From contig JACRMN010000023.1 of the NCBI GenBank assembly GCA_016214955.1, positions 212,501-276,500 on the forward strand: a DNA stretch of 64,000 nt. The letters run 5' to 3'. Below the pieces are notes generated by a model. That model was not told the origin of the DNA, ran no database searches, and saw only the letters and a program-made list of their open reading frames with translations. Shown one piece after another: positions 1 to 7,140 of the stretch (positions within the stretch are counted from its first letter, which is position 1; each line of letters begins with the position of its first letter). Both the position numbers and the translations under genes were made by a program. The stretch is from Deltaproteobacteria bacterium (GTDB taxonomy: Bacteria; Myxococcota; Myxococcia; Myxococcales; Anaeromyxobacteraceae).

Positions 1-72
1 GACCTCGGCGCCGATCTCCTCGCCTGCGCGCGTCGCCCGGCCCGCCCCGAACCCCGTCATGCTGCGGATCAT
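1..72 (-). CDS. yicC: YicC/YloC family protein, N-terminus only
   Basis: Only the first 24 residues are inside the window; the gene runs off the left edge. It opens MIRSMTGFGAGRATRAG, and MTGFG just after the start is the near-invariant signature of the YicC/YloC family, which is linked to RNA decay in other bacteria. The ATG at 72 is closely preceded by GGGAGG, which favours this start over the internal Met at 60. It is the last visible gene of the minus-strand envelope block. The family call rests on a short but very characteristic stretch. Confidence 0.75.
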   Translation of the reverse strand, partial: MIRSMTGFGAGRATRAGEEIGAEV

Positions 73-102
73 GGTGCCTCCCGAGGCGGCGGACCGTAGC
101 CG

Positions 103-1080
103 TCAGCCGCCGCGGAGGTCAAGGAGCGCGCGGGCGACCTCCTCCACCCGCCCGGGCTCCAGGTCGTCGAGGCAGGCGCGCCGGCCGCGCGGGCAGCGGC
201 GCGGCCCGTGATCGTGGCAGGGCTGGCAGTCGAGCCCGAGGGACACCGCCCGCTCGCCGGGGAGGAGGCGGTGCCGGGTGGAGCCGGTGGGACCGAAGAG
301 CAGCACCGTGGGCCTGCCGAGGGCCCGGGCGCAGTGAACCAGCCCGGTGTCGCCGCCCAGCACCAGGTCGCAGCGGGCCAGGAGCGCGACCGCCTCCTCG
401 ATGGTGTTGCCTGCGGCGTCGCGGGCCGCGCCTCCCAGCCCGGCGGCGATGGCGCCGGTCAGCCCCTGCTCGTCGGGTGCACCGAGGAGCACCGGCGTTC
501 CGCCCAGCCGCCGGAGCAGCTCCACCCAGCGGGCCGGGTCCCAGCGCTTGGTGGCCCACTCGGCGCCGGGCACCACCCCGAGGATCGGGCGCGGGGCGCC
601 GGCCAGGACGCGGTCGGCGTAGGCGGCCAGCCCCGGCGGCGCCATCAGGGCCAGGCCCGGATCGCCCAGCGCTCCGGCCCGCTCGGCGAGGAGCCGCGAG
701 CGGTCGACGAAGGGACGAGTCCGGTCGAGCGGCAGCCGCTCGGTGCAGAAGGGGGCGTAGCCGATGCGGCGCGGTGCGCCGGAGAGGAGCGCCAGGAGTC
801 CGGAGCGGAGCGAGGGGTGGGACACGAGCGCCAGGTCGAAGGCGCCCTGCCGGAGGGAGCGGCCCAGGCGCCACAGGCCAGCCGGACCGCCGTCGCCGCG
901 CCGCTTGTCGAAGACCACCACCTGGTCGCAGCCGGGCAGCAGGCGAGCGGCCGGTGCGCCGCGCGGGGTGACCACCAGGGCAACGTGGCCGCCGGGCCAG
1001 CGGGCCTTGAGGGCGCGGACGGCCGGGCCCAGGAAGACGGTGTCCCCGAGGTAGGCGGGGTGGACGAGCAGCGCGCGCAC
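103..1080 (-). CDS. ADP-heptose--LPS heptosyltransferase (GT9 family)
   Basis: 325-residue glycosyltransferase family 9 protein expected to add a heptose from ADP-heptose to the lipopolysaccharide inner core at the cytoplasmic face of the inner membrane. The N-terminus LLVHPAYLGDTVFLGPAVRAL is the usual GT9 acceptor-domain start (G-D near residue 13). The second half carries GVVPGAEWATKRWDPARW and GGDTGLVHCARALGRPTVLLFGPT, the nucleotide-sugar-binding half, and it ends in a Cys-rich tail (CQPC, CPRG, C). The start is GTG. It lies 18 bases after the Trm112-like gene. A second GT9 gene at 6154-7140 suggests two successive heptose additions; which is WaaC and which WaaF cannot be told from sequence alone. 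Confidence 0.88.
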   Translation of the reverse strand: MRALLVHPAYLGDTVFLGPAVRALKARWPGGHVALVVTPRGAPAARLLPGCDQVVVFDKRRGDGGPAGLWRLGRSLRQGAFDLALVSHPSLRSGLLALLSGAPRRIGYAPFCTERLPLDRTRPFVDRSRLLAERAGALGDPGLALMAPPGLAAYADRVLAGAPRPILGVVPGAEWATKRWDPARWVELLRRLGGTPVLLGAPDEQGLTGAIAAGLGGAARDAAGNTIEEAVALLARCDLVLGGDTGLVHCARALGRPTVLLFGPTGSTRHRLLPGERAVSLGLDCQPCHDHGPRRCPRGRRACLDDLEPGRVEEVARALLDLRGG

Positions 1081-1098
1081 CGTCGGCCCGCGGGTCGC

Positions 1099-1269
1099 CT
1101 AGGGGAGCGGCCGCGCCTCCTCGATCAACATCACCGGGATGCCGTCGTCGATGCGGTAGGCGAGCCGGCACCGGAGGCAGCGGATCTCGCCCTGCTCCTC
1201 GTGGAACTCGAGCGCGCCCTTGCAGCGGGGGCAGGCCAGGATCTCCTTCAGCTCGGGGGCCAGCGCCAT
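1099..1269 (-). CDS. Trm112/UPF0434 family small zinc-ribbon protein
   Basis: 56-residue protein with two CxxC pairs, CPRC at residues 13-16 and CLRC at 31-34, followed by YRIDDGIPVML, the standard layout of the bacterial Trm112-like (YcaR/UPF0434) family. Family members bind one zinc and in several organisms act as small partners or activators of methyltransferases; in many Gram-negatives the gene sits beside lipid A genes, as here. The ATG at 1269 is preceded by GAGGTG. The exact partner in this organism is unknown. Confidence 0.85.
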   Translation of the reverse strand: MALAPELKEILACPRCKGALEFHEEQGEIRCLRCRLAYRIDDGIPVMLIEEARPLP

Positions 1270-1298
1270 CGTCACCTCGTTCGTCACCGCAGCCGCTC

Positions 1299-2432
1299 TC
1301 ATACCATGGCGGGCGGCAGCCCGCGCACCCGCTCCAGGAAGGCCTCCACCTCGGCGGCGCGCCGCTCCTCGCCGTAGGCCGCGAGGACGCGCTGCCGTCC
1401 AGCCGCACCCTGTGCCCGGGCCGTCTCCGGCGCGGCCAGGAGCGCCCGCAGCGCCGCCGTGAGGCCCGCCACGTCCTCCGGCTCCACCAGGCGCCCTGTC
1501 TCGCCGTCGACGACGGCCTCGGCCGGGGCCCCGAAGCGCCAGGCCACCACCGGCCGGCCGCAGGCCATGGCCTCGAGGAGCGCCCGGCAGGTGCCGTCGT
1601 TGCCCTCGGCCAGCAGCACCTTGCAGTCCATGGTCCGGTAGGCGGCGGCCAGCTCCGGGCCACGCCGGTAGCCGGCGAACACCACCTGCCCCTCGAGGCC
1701 ACCCCGGGTCACCTGCTGGCGCAGGGCGGGCAGCCCCTCCCCTCGCCCCACCACCAGGAGCCGTGCCTCGGGCCGCTCCGCGGCGAGGGGCCGGAAGGCC
1801 GCGAGGAGCGCCGCGTGGCGGCGCTCGGGCTTCACCCGGGAGACGATGCCCACCACGGGCTGCCCGGGGCGCAGGCCGAGCTCGGCGCGGAGGTCGGGCC
1901 CCTCGGGGGAGAAGGCGACCGGGTCGACGGCGCCGCGGCTCACCAGGATGCGGCCGGGGTCGACGCCGAAGCCCTCCCTCAGGGCCCGGGCGTGCGCCTC
2001 GCAGGGCACCAGGAGCCCGTCGGTGCGGCGGTGGACCAGCCCCTGGAAGGCGCGATCGCGCAGGGAGCGGGAGGAGTGGATGGTGCGCACCACCCGCACC
2101 TTGCGGTCCCGGCCGCGCCCCACCTGCGAGAGGAGCGCCAGGTCGTGGTCGTTGGAGAAGTGGGCGTGGAGGACGTCGAGCCCCCCCGAGAGGCGCCGCA
2201 GGGTCCACAGGTCGCGCAGGTAGGAGAGCGGGGCGGCCTTGGTGGAGAGGGCGAGGTCGCCGCGGGGCGCGAAGCCGAGGGAGGCCAGCCGCTCGCGCAG
2301 GTCGCCGGGGCGCACGCCGTCCACCGCCACCTGCACCTGGTGGCCGCGGCGGGCGAGGCCGGCAGCGACCGCGGCCATGGGCTCTGCGGGGCCGGTCCAC
2401 CTGGGGGAGGAGAGGAGGTGGAGGATCCGCAC
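1299..2432 (-). CDS. Glycosyltransferase family 4 (GT-B fold)
   Basis: 377-residue GT-B glycosyltransferase with an N-terminal acceptor domain (HLLSSPRWTGPAEPMAAVA, then HAHFSNDHDLALLSQVGR) and a C-terminal group 1 domain containing VVGIVSRVKPERRHAALLAAF and the E-rich donor motif around EAMACGRPVVAW. The start is GTG at 2432. It sits 23 bases downstream of the heptose nucleotidyltransferase and before the Trm112-like gene, so a role in adding a sugar to the LPS core or a related glycolipid is likely. Donor and acceptor cannot be predicted from sequence. Confidence 0.85.
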   Translation of the reverse strand: MRILHLLSSPRWTGPAEPMAAVAAGLARRGHQVQVAVDGVRPGDLRERLASLGFAPRGDLALSTKAAPLSYLRDLWTLRRLSGGLDVLHAHFSNDHDLALLSQVGRGRDRKVRVVRTIHSSRSLRDRAFQGLVHRRTDGLLVPCEAHARALREGFGVDPGRILVSRGAVDPVAFSPEGPDLRAELGLRPGQPVVGIVSRVKPERRHAALLAAFRPLAAERPEARLLVVGRGEGLPALRQQVTRGGLEGQVVFAGYRRGPELAAAYRTMDCKVLLAEGNDGTCRALLEAMACGRPVVAWRFGAPAEAVVDGETGRLVEPEDVAGLTAALRALLAAPETARAQGAAGRQRVLAAYGEERRAAEVEAFLERVRGLPPAMV

Positions 2433-2455
2433 GGGGCGGCGGCCTCGACCGCGTG

Positions 2456-3019
2456 CTACTTCGACCTCGGCCGGGACCTCGACCCCGACCCCGACCCCGA
2501 CCTCGACCCCGACCTGGGCTTCGGCCTCGACTTCGATCCGGGCTCCTCGAGGGCGGCGAGCTTCTGCAACAGCTCGGTGGTGGAGTGGTTCTTGGGATCG
2601 CCGGCAACGGCCACGCGGCCGCCGTAGCTCCTGACCTCTGCGGCCTCGGGGATGGTCTCGGGAGTGTAGTCGGTCCCCTTCACCTGCACGTCGGGGCGCA
2701 GGGCGCGGATGACGGGCACCACGTCCTTGCTGTCGAAGAGCACCACGTGGTCGACGCAGGCGAGGCCGGCCACGATCTCGGCCCGCTCGGCGGCGGGGAT
2801 GACCGGCCGGCCCGGCCCCTTGCCCTGCAGGCGGGCCGAGGCGTCGCTGTTGACGGCGACCACCAGCCTGTCGGCGAGGGCGCGGGCGCCCTGCAGGTAG
2901 CGCAGGTGGCCGACGTGGAAGAGGTCGAAGAGGCCGTTGGCGAGCGCGATGGTCTGACCGGCGGCGCTGGCCTCGGCGCGGAGGCGGGGGAGGTCGTCGA
3001 GGTGCAGGATGCGGTCCAC
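2456..3019 (-). CDS. hldC: D-glycero-beta-D-manno-heptose 1-phosphate adenylyltransferase (HldC/RfaE2 type)
   Basis: 187 residues. Residues about 22-155 form a cytidylyltransferase-like fold with the nucleotide-binding HxGH (H35-V-G-H38) and VKGTDYTPETIPEA, matching the RfaE domain-II family that makes ADP-heptose from heptose 1-phosphate. The start is GTG at 3019, two bases after the stop of the kinase gene, with GGGAG inside the kinase 3-prime end. The natural enzyme domain ends near LLQKLAALEE; residues 161-187 are a low-complexity basic tail (SRPKPRSGSRSGSGSGS type) encoded by GGGTCG hexamer repeats. That tail looks like a repeat acquired at the 3-prime end and is unlikely to be catalytic. 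Confidence 0.9.
   Translation of the reverse strand: MDRILHLDDLPRLRAEASAAGQTIALANGLFDLFHVGHLRYLQGARALADRLVVAVNSDASARLQGKGPGRPVIPAAERAEIVAGLACVDHVVLFDSKDVVPVIRALRPDVQVKGTDYTPETIPEAAEVRSYGGRVAVAGDPKNHSTTELLQKLAALEEPGSKSRPKPRSGSRSGSGSGSRSRPRSK
2459..2539. repeat. GACCCC-type hexamer repeat in the 3-prime end of hldC
   Basis: Imperfect tandem 6-bp units (GACCCC, GACCTC and variants read on the plus strand) fill the last 27 codons of hldC. Because the unit is 6 bp, copy-number change keeps the reading frame and only lengthens or shortens the Arg/Ser/Gly tail. The same unit occurs at 4930-5053 and 40593-40724. Confidence 0.85.
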
Positions 3020-3021
3020 GC

Positions 3022-4029
3022 CTACTCCCGCACCAGCTCGCCGAGCAGCTCGGCGTGACCGACGGTGGCGGTCCCGGGCTTCCGCACCACCAGGGCCCCG
3101 GCCACGTTGGCGATGCGGGCCGCCTCCTCGGGGCTGGCGCCCGCCGCCAGGGAGGCGCAGTAGCTGGCGGCCACCGCGTCTCCGGCGCCGGTGACGTCCA
3201 CGGCCTCGGCGCTGCCGTGCGCTGCCACGTGGACCGGCCGCGCGCCGGGACGGAAGAGGGACATTCCGTTGCGGCCGCGGGTGACGAGGAGCTGCTCGCA
3301 GCCCAGGCGCCGTAGCAGCACCCGCGCCGCCCGCTCCAGCGCCCCGGGCGCCTTGAGGGAGAAGCCCACCGCCGCCTCCAGCTCCGGCTCGTTGGGCTTC
3401 ACCATGGTGAGGCCGGCGAAGGCGGAGAGCCGGTAGCGGGAGTCGACGCACACCGGCACCCCGGCCCGGCGCACCCGGCGCAGCCCCTCGATGGCCGCGG
3501 CCCCGAGCGCGTCGGAGCCATAGTCGCTCGCCAGCACCGCGCCGGCCCGGCGGCCGAGCCGCTCGGCGGTGGCGGCGAGCCGCGCCTGCACCCGCTCCGG
3601 CAGGGGCTCGGCACTGGCGCGATCGACCCGCAGCATCTGCTGGCGGCGCGTGGAGCGGCCACCGGCCAGGATGCGGGTCTTGGACTCGGTGGGGCGGCGG
3701 CGCACGCGCTGCAGGCCGGCCACGTCCACCCCGCCGCGCGCCAGCGCGGCAAGCAGCCCCTCGCCCAGGCCGTCGTCGCCGACGGCGCCCACCGCCCGGA
3801 CCCGCACGCCCAGCGCCGCCAGGTTGAGGGCGGCGTTGCCGGCGCAGCCCGGCTTCAGCTCCGAGGACTCGAAGCGGACGATGAGCACCGGGGCCTCGCG
3901 GCTGATGCGCTCGGTCTCGCCGTAGACGTACTCGTCGGCCACGAAGTCGCCGGCCACCACCACCTGGGCGCGCGTGAAGCGCTCGACGATGGTGGCGAGC
4001 GCGGGCTGGCCAGGACTCGGTCGGGGCAT
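3022..4029 (-). CDS. hldA: D-glycero-beta-D-manno-heptose-7-phosphate kinase (HldA/RfaE1 type)
   Basis: 335-residue PfkB/ribokinase-fold sugar kinase that phosphorylates heptose 7-phosphate at C1 in ADP-heptose synthesis. The N-terminus has the RfaE-type VVVAGDFVADEYVYGETERIS and PVLIVRFES, then PGCAGNAALNLAALG. The C-terminus has VKPNEPELEAAVG and the anion-hole/catalytic VDVTGAGDAVAASY. In enteric bacteria kinase and nucleotidyltransferase are one HldE polypeptide; here they are two genes separated by two bases, kinase first. The start ATG at 4029 is preceded by AGGGAA. GmhA, GmhB and HldD are not in the window. Confidence 0.92.
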   Translation of the reverse strand: MPRPSPGQPALATIVERFTRAQVVVAGDFVADEYVYGETERISREAPVLIVRFESSELKPGCAGNAALNLAALGVRVRAVGAVGDDGLGEGLLAALARGGVDVAGLQRVRRRPTESKTRILAGGRSTRRQQMLRVDRASAEPLPERVQARLAATAERLGRRAGAVLASDYGSDALGAAAIEGLRRVRRAGVPVCVDSRYRLSAFAGLTMVKPNEPELEAAVGFSLKAPGALERAARVLLRRLGCEQLLVTRGRNGMSLFRPGARPVHVAAHGSAEAVDVTGAGDAVAASYCASLAAGASPEEAARIANVAGALVVRKPGTATVGHAELLGELVRE

Positions 4030-4059
4030 GCGATTCCCTATCGCGGGTGGCGGGGCCGG

Positions 4060-4929
4060 TCAACGTGGGCGGGCCGGCTCCCCCGGAGGGCGGGTCTTCC
4101 ACCTCCGGTGAAGCCAGTACCAGCACTCCGGGTGGAGGCGGACGTAGTGCTCCAGCCTGTCGTTGAGGTGCTGCATGAAGGCCAGGACGTCCCGCTCCCG
4201 GTCACCGGTGTCCTGCACCTGGAACGGCCCCTCGATGACCACCTTGTAGCGGTCGCCGCCAGCCGGCACGGCCACGGTGAAGACCACCGCCGCGCCGTGG
4301 CGCAGGGCCAGGTAGGCGGGGGTGGCGGCGGTGGCCGCCGGCACGCCGAAGAAGGTGGGGAAGATGGCGTGGCGGGGCGGCTGGTTCTGGTCGATGACGT
4401 ACCCCAGCACCCTCCCCTCCTTGAGGGCCCGCAGGGCCGCCTTGAGGGTGCTGCCGCGCTTCACCATCAGCTCCTCGACGCCCGCCTGGCGGCGCGTCTC
4501 CTTGAGCGCGGAGTCGGCGCGGGTGCGCTCCTGGTGGCGGCTGATGCTGCTGATGGGGACGCCGCGGAGGCTGGCGCCGGCCTGCAGGAGCTCCCAGTTG
4601 CCGTAGTGGGCGGTGCAGGCCACCACCCCCTTCCCCTGCGCCTGGGCCGCCCGGACCACGTCCAGGCTGTCGAGGTCGAGCGCCTGGACGAGCTCGGCGG
4701 GCGTCATCCGGGGCACGAGCAGGATCTCGGTGAGCATGCGGCCCAGGTGGCGGTAGGTGGCGCGGGCGATGGCCCTTCGCTCCGCCTCGCTCTTCTCGGG
4801 GAAGGCGAGCGCCAGGTTGGAGAGCACCACCTTGCGGCGAATCCGCAGCGTCCAGGCGAGCCGCGCCAGCCCGCCGGTGAGGGCCAGGAGCCAGGGGCGG
4901 GGGAGGCGGGCGAGCAGGTTGCGGAGCAT
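4060..4929 (-). CDS. lpxL: Lipid A biosynthesis acyltransferase (LpxL/HtrB family)
   Basis: 289-residue inner-membrane lysophospholipid/lipid A late acyltransferase. It shows the LpxL N-terminal hydrophobic stretch and the catalytic HX4E motif (H108-YGNW-E113 in VVACTAHYGNWELL), followed by the later GYVIDQNQPP and FFGVPAATAATPA motifs of the family. It transfers a secondary acyl chain to Kdo-lipid A. The ATG at 4929 has no purine-rich ribosome-binding site: the whole 124-bp gap from lpxK is a C-rich repeat, so translation probably depends on coupling or on an unusual leader. LpxL versus LpxM specificity cannot be decided. Confidence 0.88.
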   Translation of the reverse strand: MLRNLLARLPRPWLLALTGGLARLAWTLRIRRKVVLSNLALAFPEKSEAERRAIARATYRHLGRMLTEILLVPRMTPAELVQALDLDSLDVVRAAQAQGKGVVACTAHYGNWELLQAGASLRGVPISSISRHQERTRADSALKETRRQAGVEELMVKRGSTLKAALRALKEGRVLGYVIDQNQPPRHAIFPTFFGVPAATAATPAYLALRHGAAVVFTVAVPAGGDRYKVVIEGPFQVQDTGDRERDVLAFMQHLNDRLEHYVRLHPECWYWLHRRWKTRPPGEPARPR

Positions 4930-5053
4930 GGGGTCGAGGTCGGGGGTCGGAGTCGGGGGTCGAGGTCGGGGGTCGGAGTCGGGGGTCGGAGTCGGGGGTC
5001 GGGGTCGGGGTCGGGGTTCGGGGTCGGGGTTCGGGGTCGGGGTCGGGGTCGGC
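4930..5053. repeat. Mixed 6/7-bp GGGTCG repeat filling the lpxK-lpxL gap
   Basis: On the plus strand the gap is almost entirely GGTCGG, GGGTCG, GAGTCGG and GGGGTCG units; on the transcribed sense strand it is CCGACC-rich. Unlike the two coding copies of this repeat, both 6-bp and 7-bp units occur, consistent with release from a reading-frame constraint. It occupies the place where the lpxL ribosome-binding site should be. Confidence 0.9.
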
Positions 5054-6157
5054 TCAGCCTGCCTTCCACCTGGCCAGCGCCCCGTCGATGGCCCGATCCA
5101 GCTCCTCCCCTCCGCTCACCACCTCCGCCTCGATCCGCACCACCTTCAGCATCGCCTCTGCGGCCCACCGCGTCGAGAGCCGGACCGCGTCCTTCTCGGT
5201 GGTGGCCACCCCATCGCAGCCGGCGGCGCGGGCCGCCGCGAAGGCCTCGGAGAGCTCGGCGTCGGCGAAGCGGTGGTGGTCGGCGAAGGCCCGCTCGGCG
5301 GCCACGGTACCCCCCAGCACCTCGACCGTGCGGCGGAAGCCCTCGGGTCGCCCGATGCCGCTGAGGAGCAAGAGCCGCTGGCCGGCCAGCGCTCCCTTGC
5401 CGACGGACCGGGAGAGCGCGCCGTCGAGCACGTCGGCGACGGCGTGGCGCGACTCCACCGGTGGCCGGCCGGTGGCCTCGCGGGCCAGGGCTCGCAGCCT
5501 TTCCAGCGCGGGAGCCGCCGCCTGGTCGACCCGCGAGATCCAGCAGAGCTGGCCGCGGCGAAGTGCGCCCCTCCCCTCGCGGTTGGGGCCGCGGGGCAGG
5601 AGCCGCCCGTTGCCCCAGGGGTTGGCGCCGTCGAAGACCACGAGGTCGAGATCGCGGGCCAGGGCCCGGTGCTGGAAGCCGTCGTCGAGCACCAGGGCGT
5701 CGGCCGCGAGCCGCTCCACCGCCAGGGTCGCGAGCTCGGCCCGGCGGGGCCCGCAGAGCACCCGCAGGCCGGGCAGGCGGCGGGCGAGGAGGAGCGGCTC
5801 GTCACCCGCCTCCTCGGCGCCGAGCAGCACCCGGCTCCCGTCGGCGACCACCCGGGCGTCGCTGCGGCTGGCTCCGTAGCCGCGCGAGAGCAGCGCCACC
5901 TGGCGCCCGCGGGCGGCCAGCCGGCGCGCCACCTCCAGCGCCGCGGGCGTCTTGCCGGAGCCCCCCACCGCCAGGTTGCCCACCGAGAGCACCGGCGCGC
6001 CGGCTCGGGCCGCGGCGCGGAGCCCGCGGTCGTAGAGGGCGTTGCGCAGGGCCACGCCGGCGCGGAACAGGGCCTCGGGCAGCGCCAGCGGGGCGAGCAG
6101 CAGCCGCTGGAGCGGCGGCTCCTCCTGCCGCCACCACATGGCGGCCAGCCCGCTCAC
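5054..6157 (-). CDS. lpxK: Tetraacyldisaccharide 4'-kinase
   Basis: 367 residues, the usual LpxK length. It phosphorylates the 4'-position of the lipid A disaccharide at the inner membrane. The N-terminus has the membrane-contacting helix and a P-loop in SVGNLAVGGSGKTP (residues 58-71), followed by LLSRGYGA and the later VLDDGFQHRALARDLDLVVFD segment, all diagnostic. The GTG start at 6157 overlaps the stop of the upstream heptosyltransferase gene as GTGA, indicating translational coupling. Downstream, the repeat-filled gap separates it from lpxL. Confidence 0.95.
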   Translation of the reverse strand: MSGLAAMWWRQEEPPLQRLLLAPLALPEALFRAGVALRNALYDRGLRAAARAGAPVLSVGNLAVGGSGKTPAALEVARRLAARGRQVALLSRGYGASRSDARVVADGSRVLLGAEEAGDEPLLLARRLPGLRVLCGPRRAELATLAVERLAADALVLDDGFQHRALARDLDLVVFDGANPWGNGRLLPRGPNREGRGALRRGQLCWISRVDQAAAPALERLRALAREATGRPPVESRHAVADVLDGALSRSVGKGALAGQRLLLLSGIGRPEGFRRTVEVLGGTVAAERAFADHHRFADAELSEAFAAARAAGCDGVATTEKDAVRLSTRWAAEAMLKVVRIEAEVVSGGEELDRAIDGALARWKAG

Positions 6158-7140
6158 CCGAGCAGCTCTCGGGCCGCCGCCACCACCCGCTCCGGCGAGA
6201 GATCGGCCATGCAGCGGTGGTGTCCCTCGGGGCAGGTGTCACCGCCGTGGTTGGAGCAGGGACTGCAGGGCAGGCCCAGCGTCAGGGCGCGCCCGGGCGG
6301 CAGCGGCCCCCAGCGCACCGCCGAGGTGGGGCCCACGAGCGAGAGGGCCGGGGTGCCGACGGCGCCGGCGATGTGCACTGGCCCGGAGTCGCAGGCCACC
6401 AGGAGCTGCACCCGCGCCAGGGCGGCGGCCAGGGCGTCGACGGGGAGCGGGGAGAGGTCGGCGGCCACGGGCGCCTTCACCGCGGCGCGGAAGGCGGCGA
6501 AGGCCTCCCGATCGCCGGGGCCTCCGGCGAGGACGATGGAGGCCCCCTGGGCGGCCAGGGCGTCGGCCACCGCGGCGAAGCGCTCGGCGGGCCAGCGCTT
6601 GGTGGCCCAGCGGGCCCCGGGGGCCAGCGCCACCGCCGGCGCCTTCACCCGGGCCAGGGCGTCGGCGGCCACGGCCCGCGCGGTGCGCGAGAGCTGGATG
6701 CGCATGGCGCCCGGTCCGGTGATGCCCAGCGGAGCCAGCGCCTCGGCGTAGAGCTGGGTGGCGTGGGCGCGGGCCAGCGGCCTGTCGTTGCCGAAGAGGG
6801 CCAGGAGGGCGCGGCCGGCCGAGCGGCGCCGGAAGGTGATCCGCTGCGGCGCGGCCGCCCCGGCGATGAGCCGGCTGCGGAGCTTGTTCTGGAGGTCGAT
6901 GGCCAGGTCGAAGCGGCGCGCCAGCCGGTCGCGCAGCAGCACCGCGGCAGCCGCCCCCTTCTCGAGCCGGTGGACCGCCGCCAGGTGCGGCAACCCCTCG
7001 AGCAGCGGGGCGTAGAGCGGGTCGGTGACCCACTCGATCTGGGCCTCGGGATGGCGAGCCCGCAGCGGGTCGAGCACCGAGGTGGCCAGCACCACGTCGC
7101 CGAGGGCGCTGTAGCGCACGATGAGGATCCGGGAGATCAC
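6154..7140 (-). CDS. ADP-heptose--LPS heptosyltransferase (GT9 family), second copy
   Basis: 328-residue GT9 enzyme. It begins VISRILIVRYSALGDVVLATSVL, with G-D near residue 15, and continues with DLAIDLQNKLRSRL. The C-terminal half has LAPGARWATKRWPAERFA and VACDSGPVHIAGAVGTPALSLVGPT, and it ends with the Cys-rich CSPCSNHGGDTCPEGHHRCM tail. It is expected to add a heptose to the Kdo or first heptose of the core. GTG start at 7140 overlaps the waaA stop (GTGA). Position directly after waaA argues for the first heptosyltransferase (WaaC-like), but this is inference from order. Confidence 0.9.
   Translation of the reverse strand: MISRILIVRYSALGDVVLATSVLDPLRARHPEAQIEWVTDPLYAPLLEGLPHLAAVHRLEKGAAAAVLLRDRLARRFDLAIDLQNKLRSRLIAGAAAPQRITFRRRSAGRALLALFGNDRPLARAHATQLYAEALAPLGITGPGAMRIQLSRTARAVAADALARVKAPAVALAPGARWATKRWPAERFAAVADALAAQGASIVLAGGPGDREAFAAFRAAVKAPVAADLSPLPVDALAAALARVQLLVACDSGPVHIAGAVGTPALSLVGPTSAVRWGPLPPGRALTLGLPCSPCSNHGGDTCPEGHHRCMADLSPERVVAAARELLG

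Noticed and set aside
2456..4126. Single continuous frame suggesting an HldE-type fusion
   Set aside because: The kinase lies in another frame with its own stop; only the nucleotidyltransferase uses this frame, so they are two genes.
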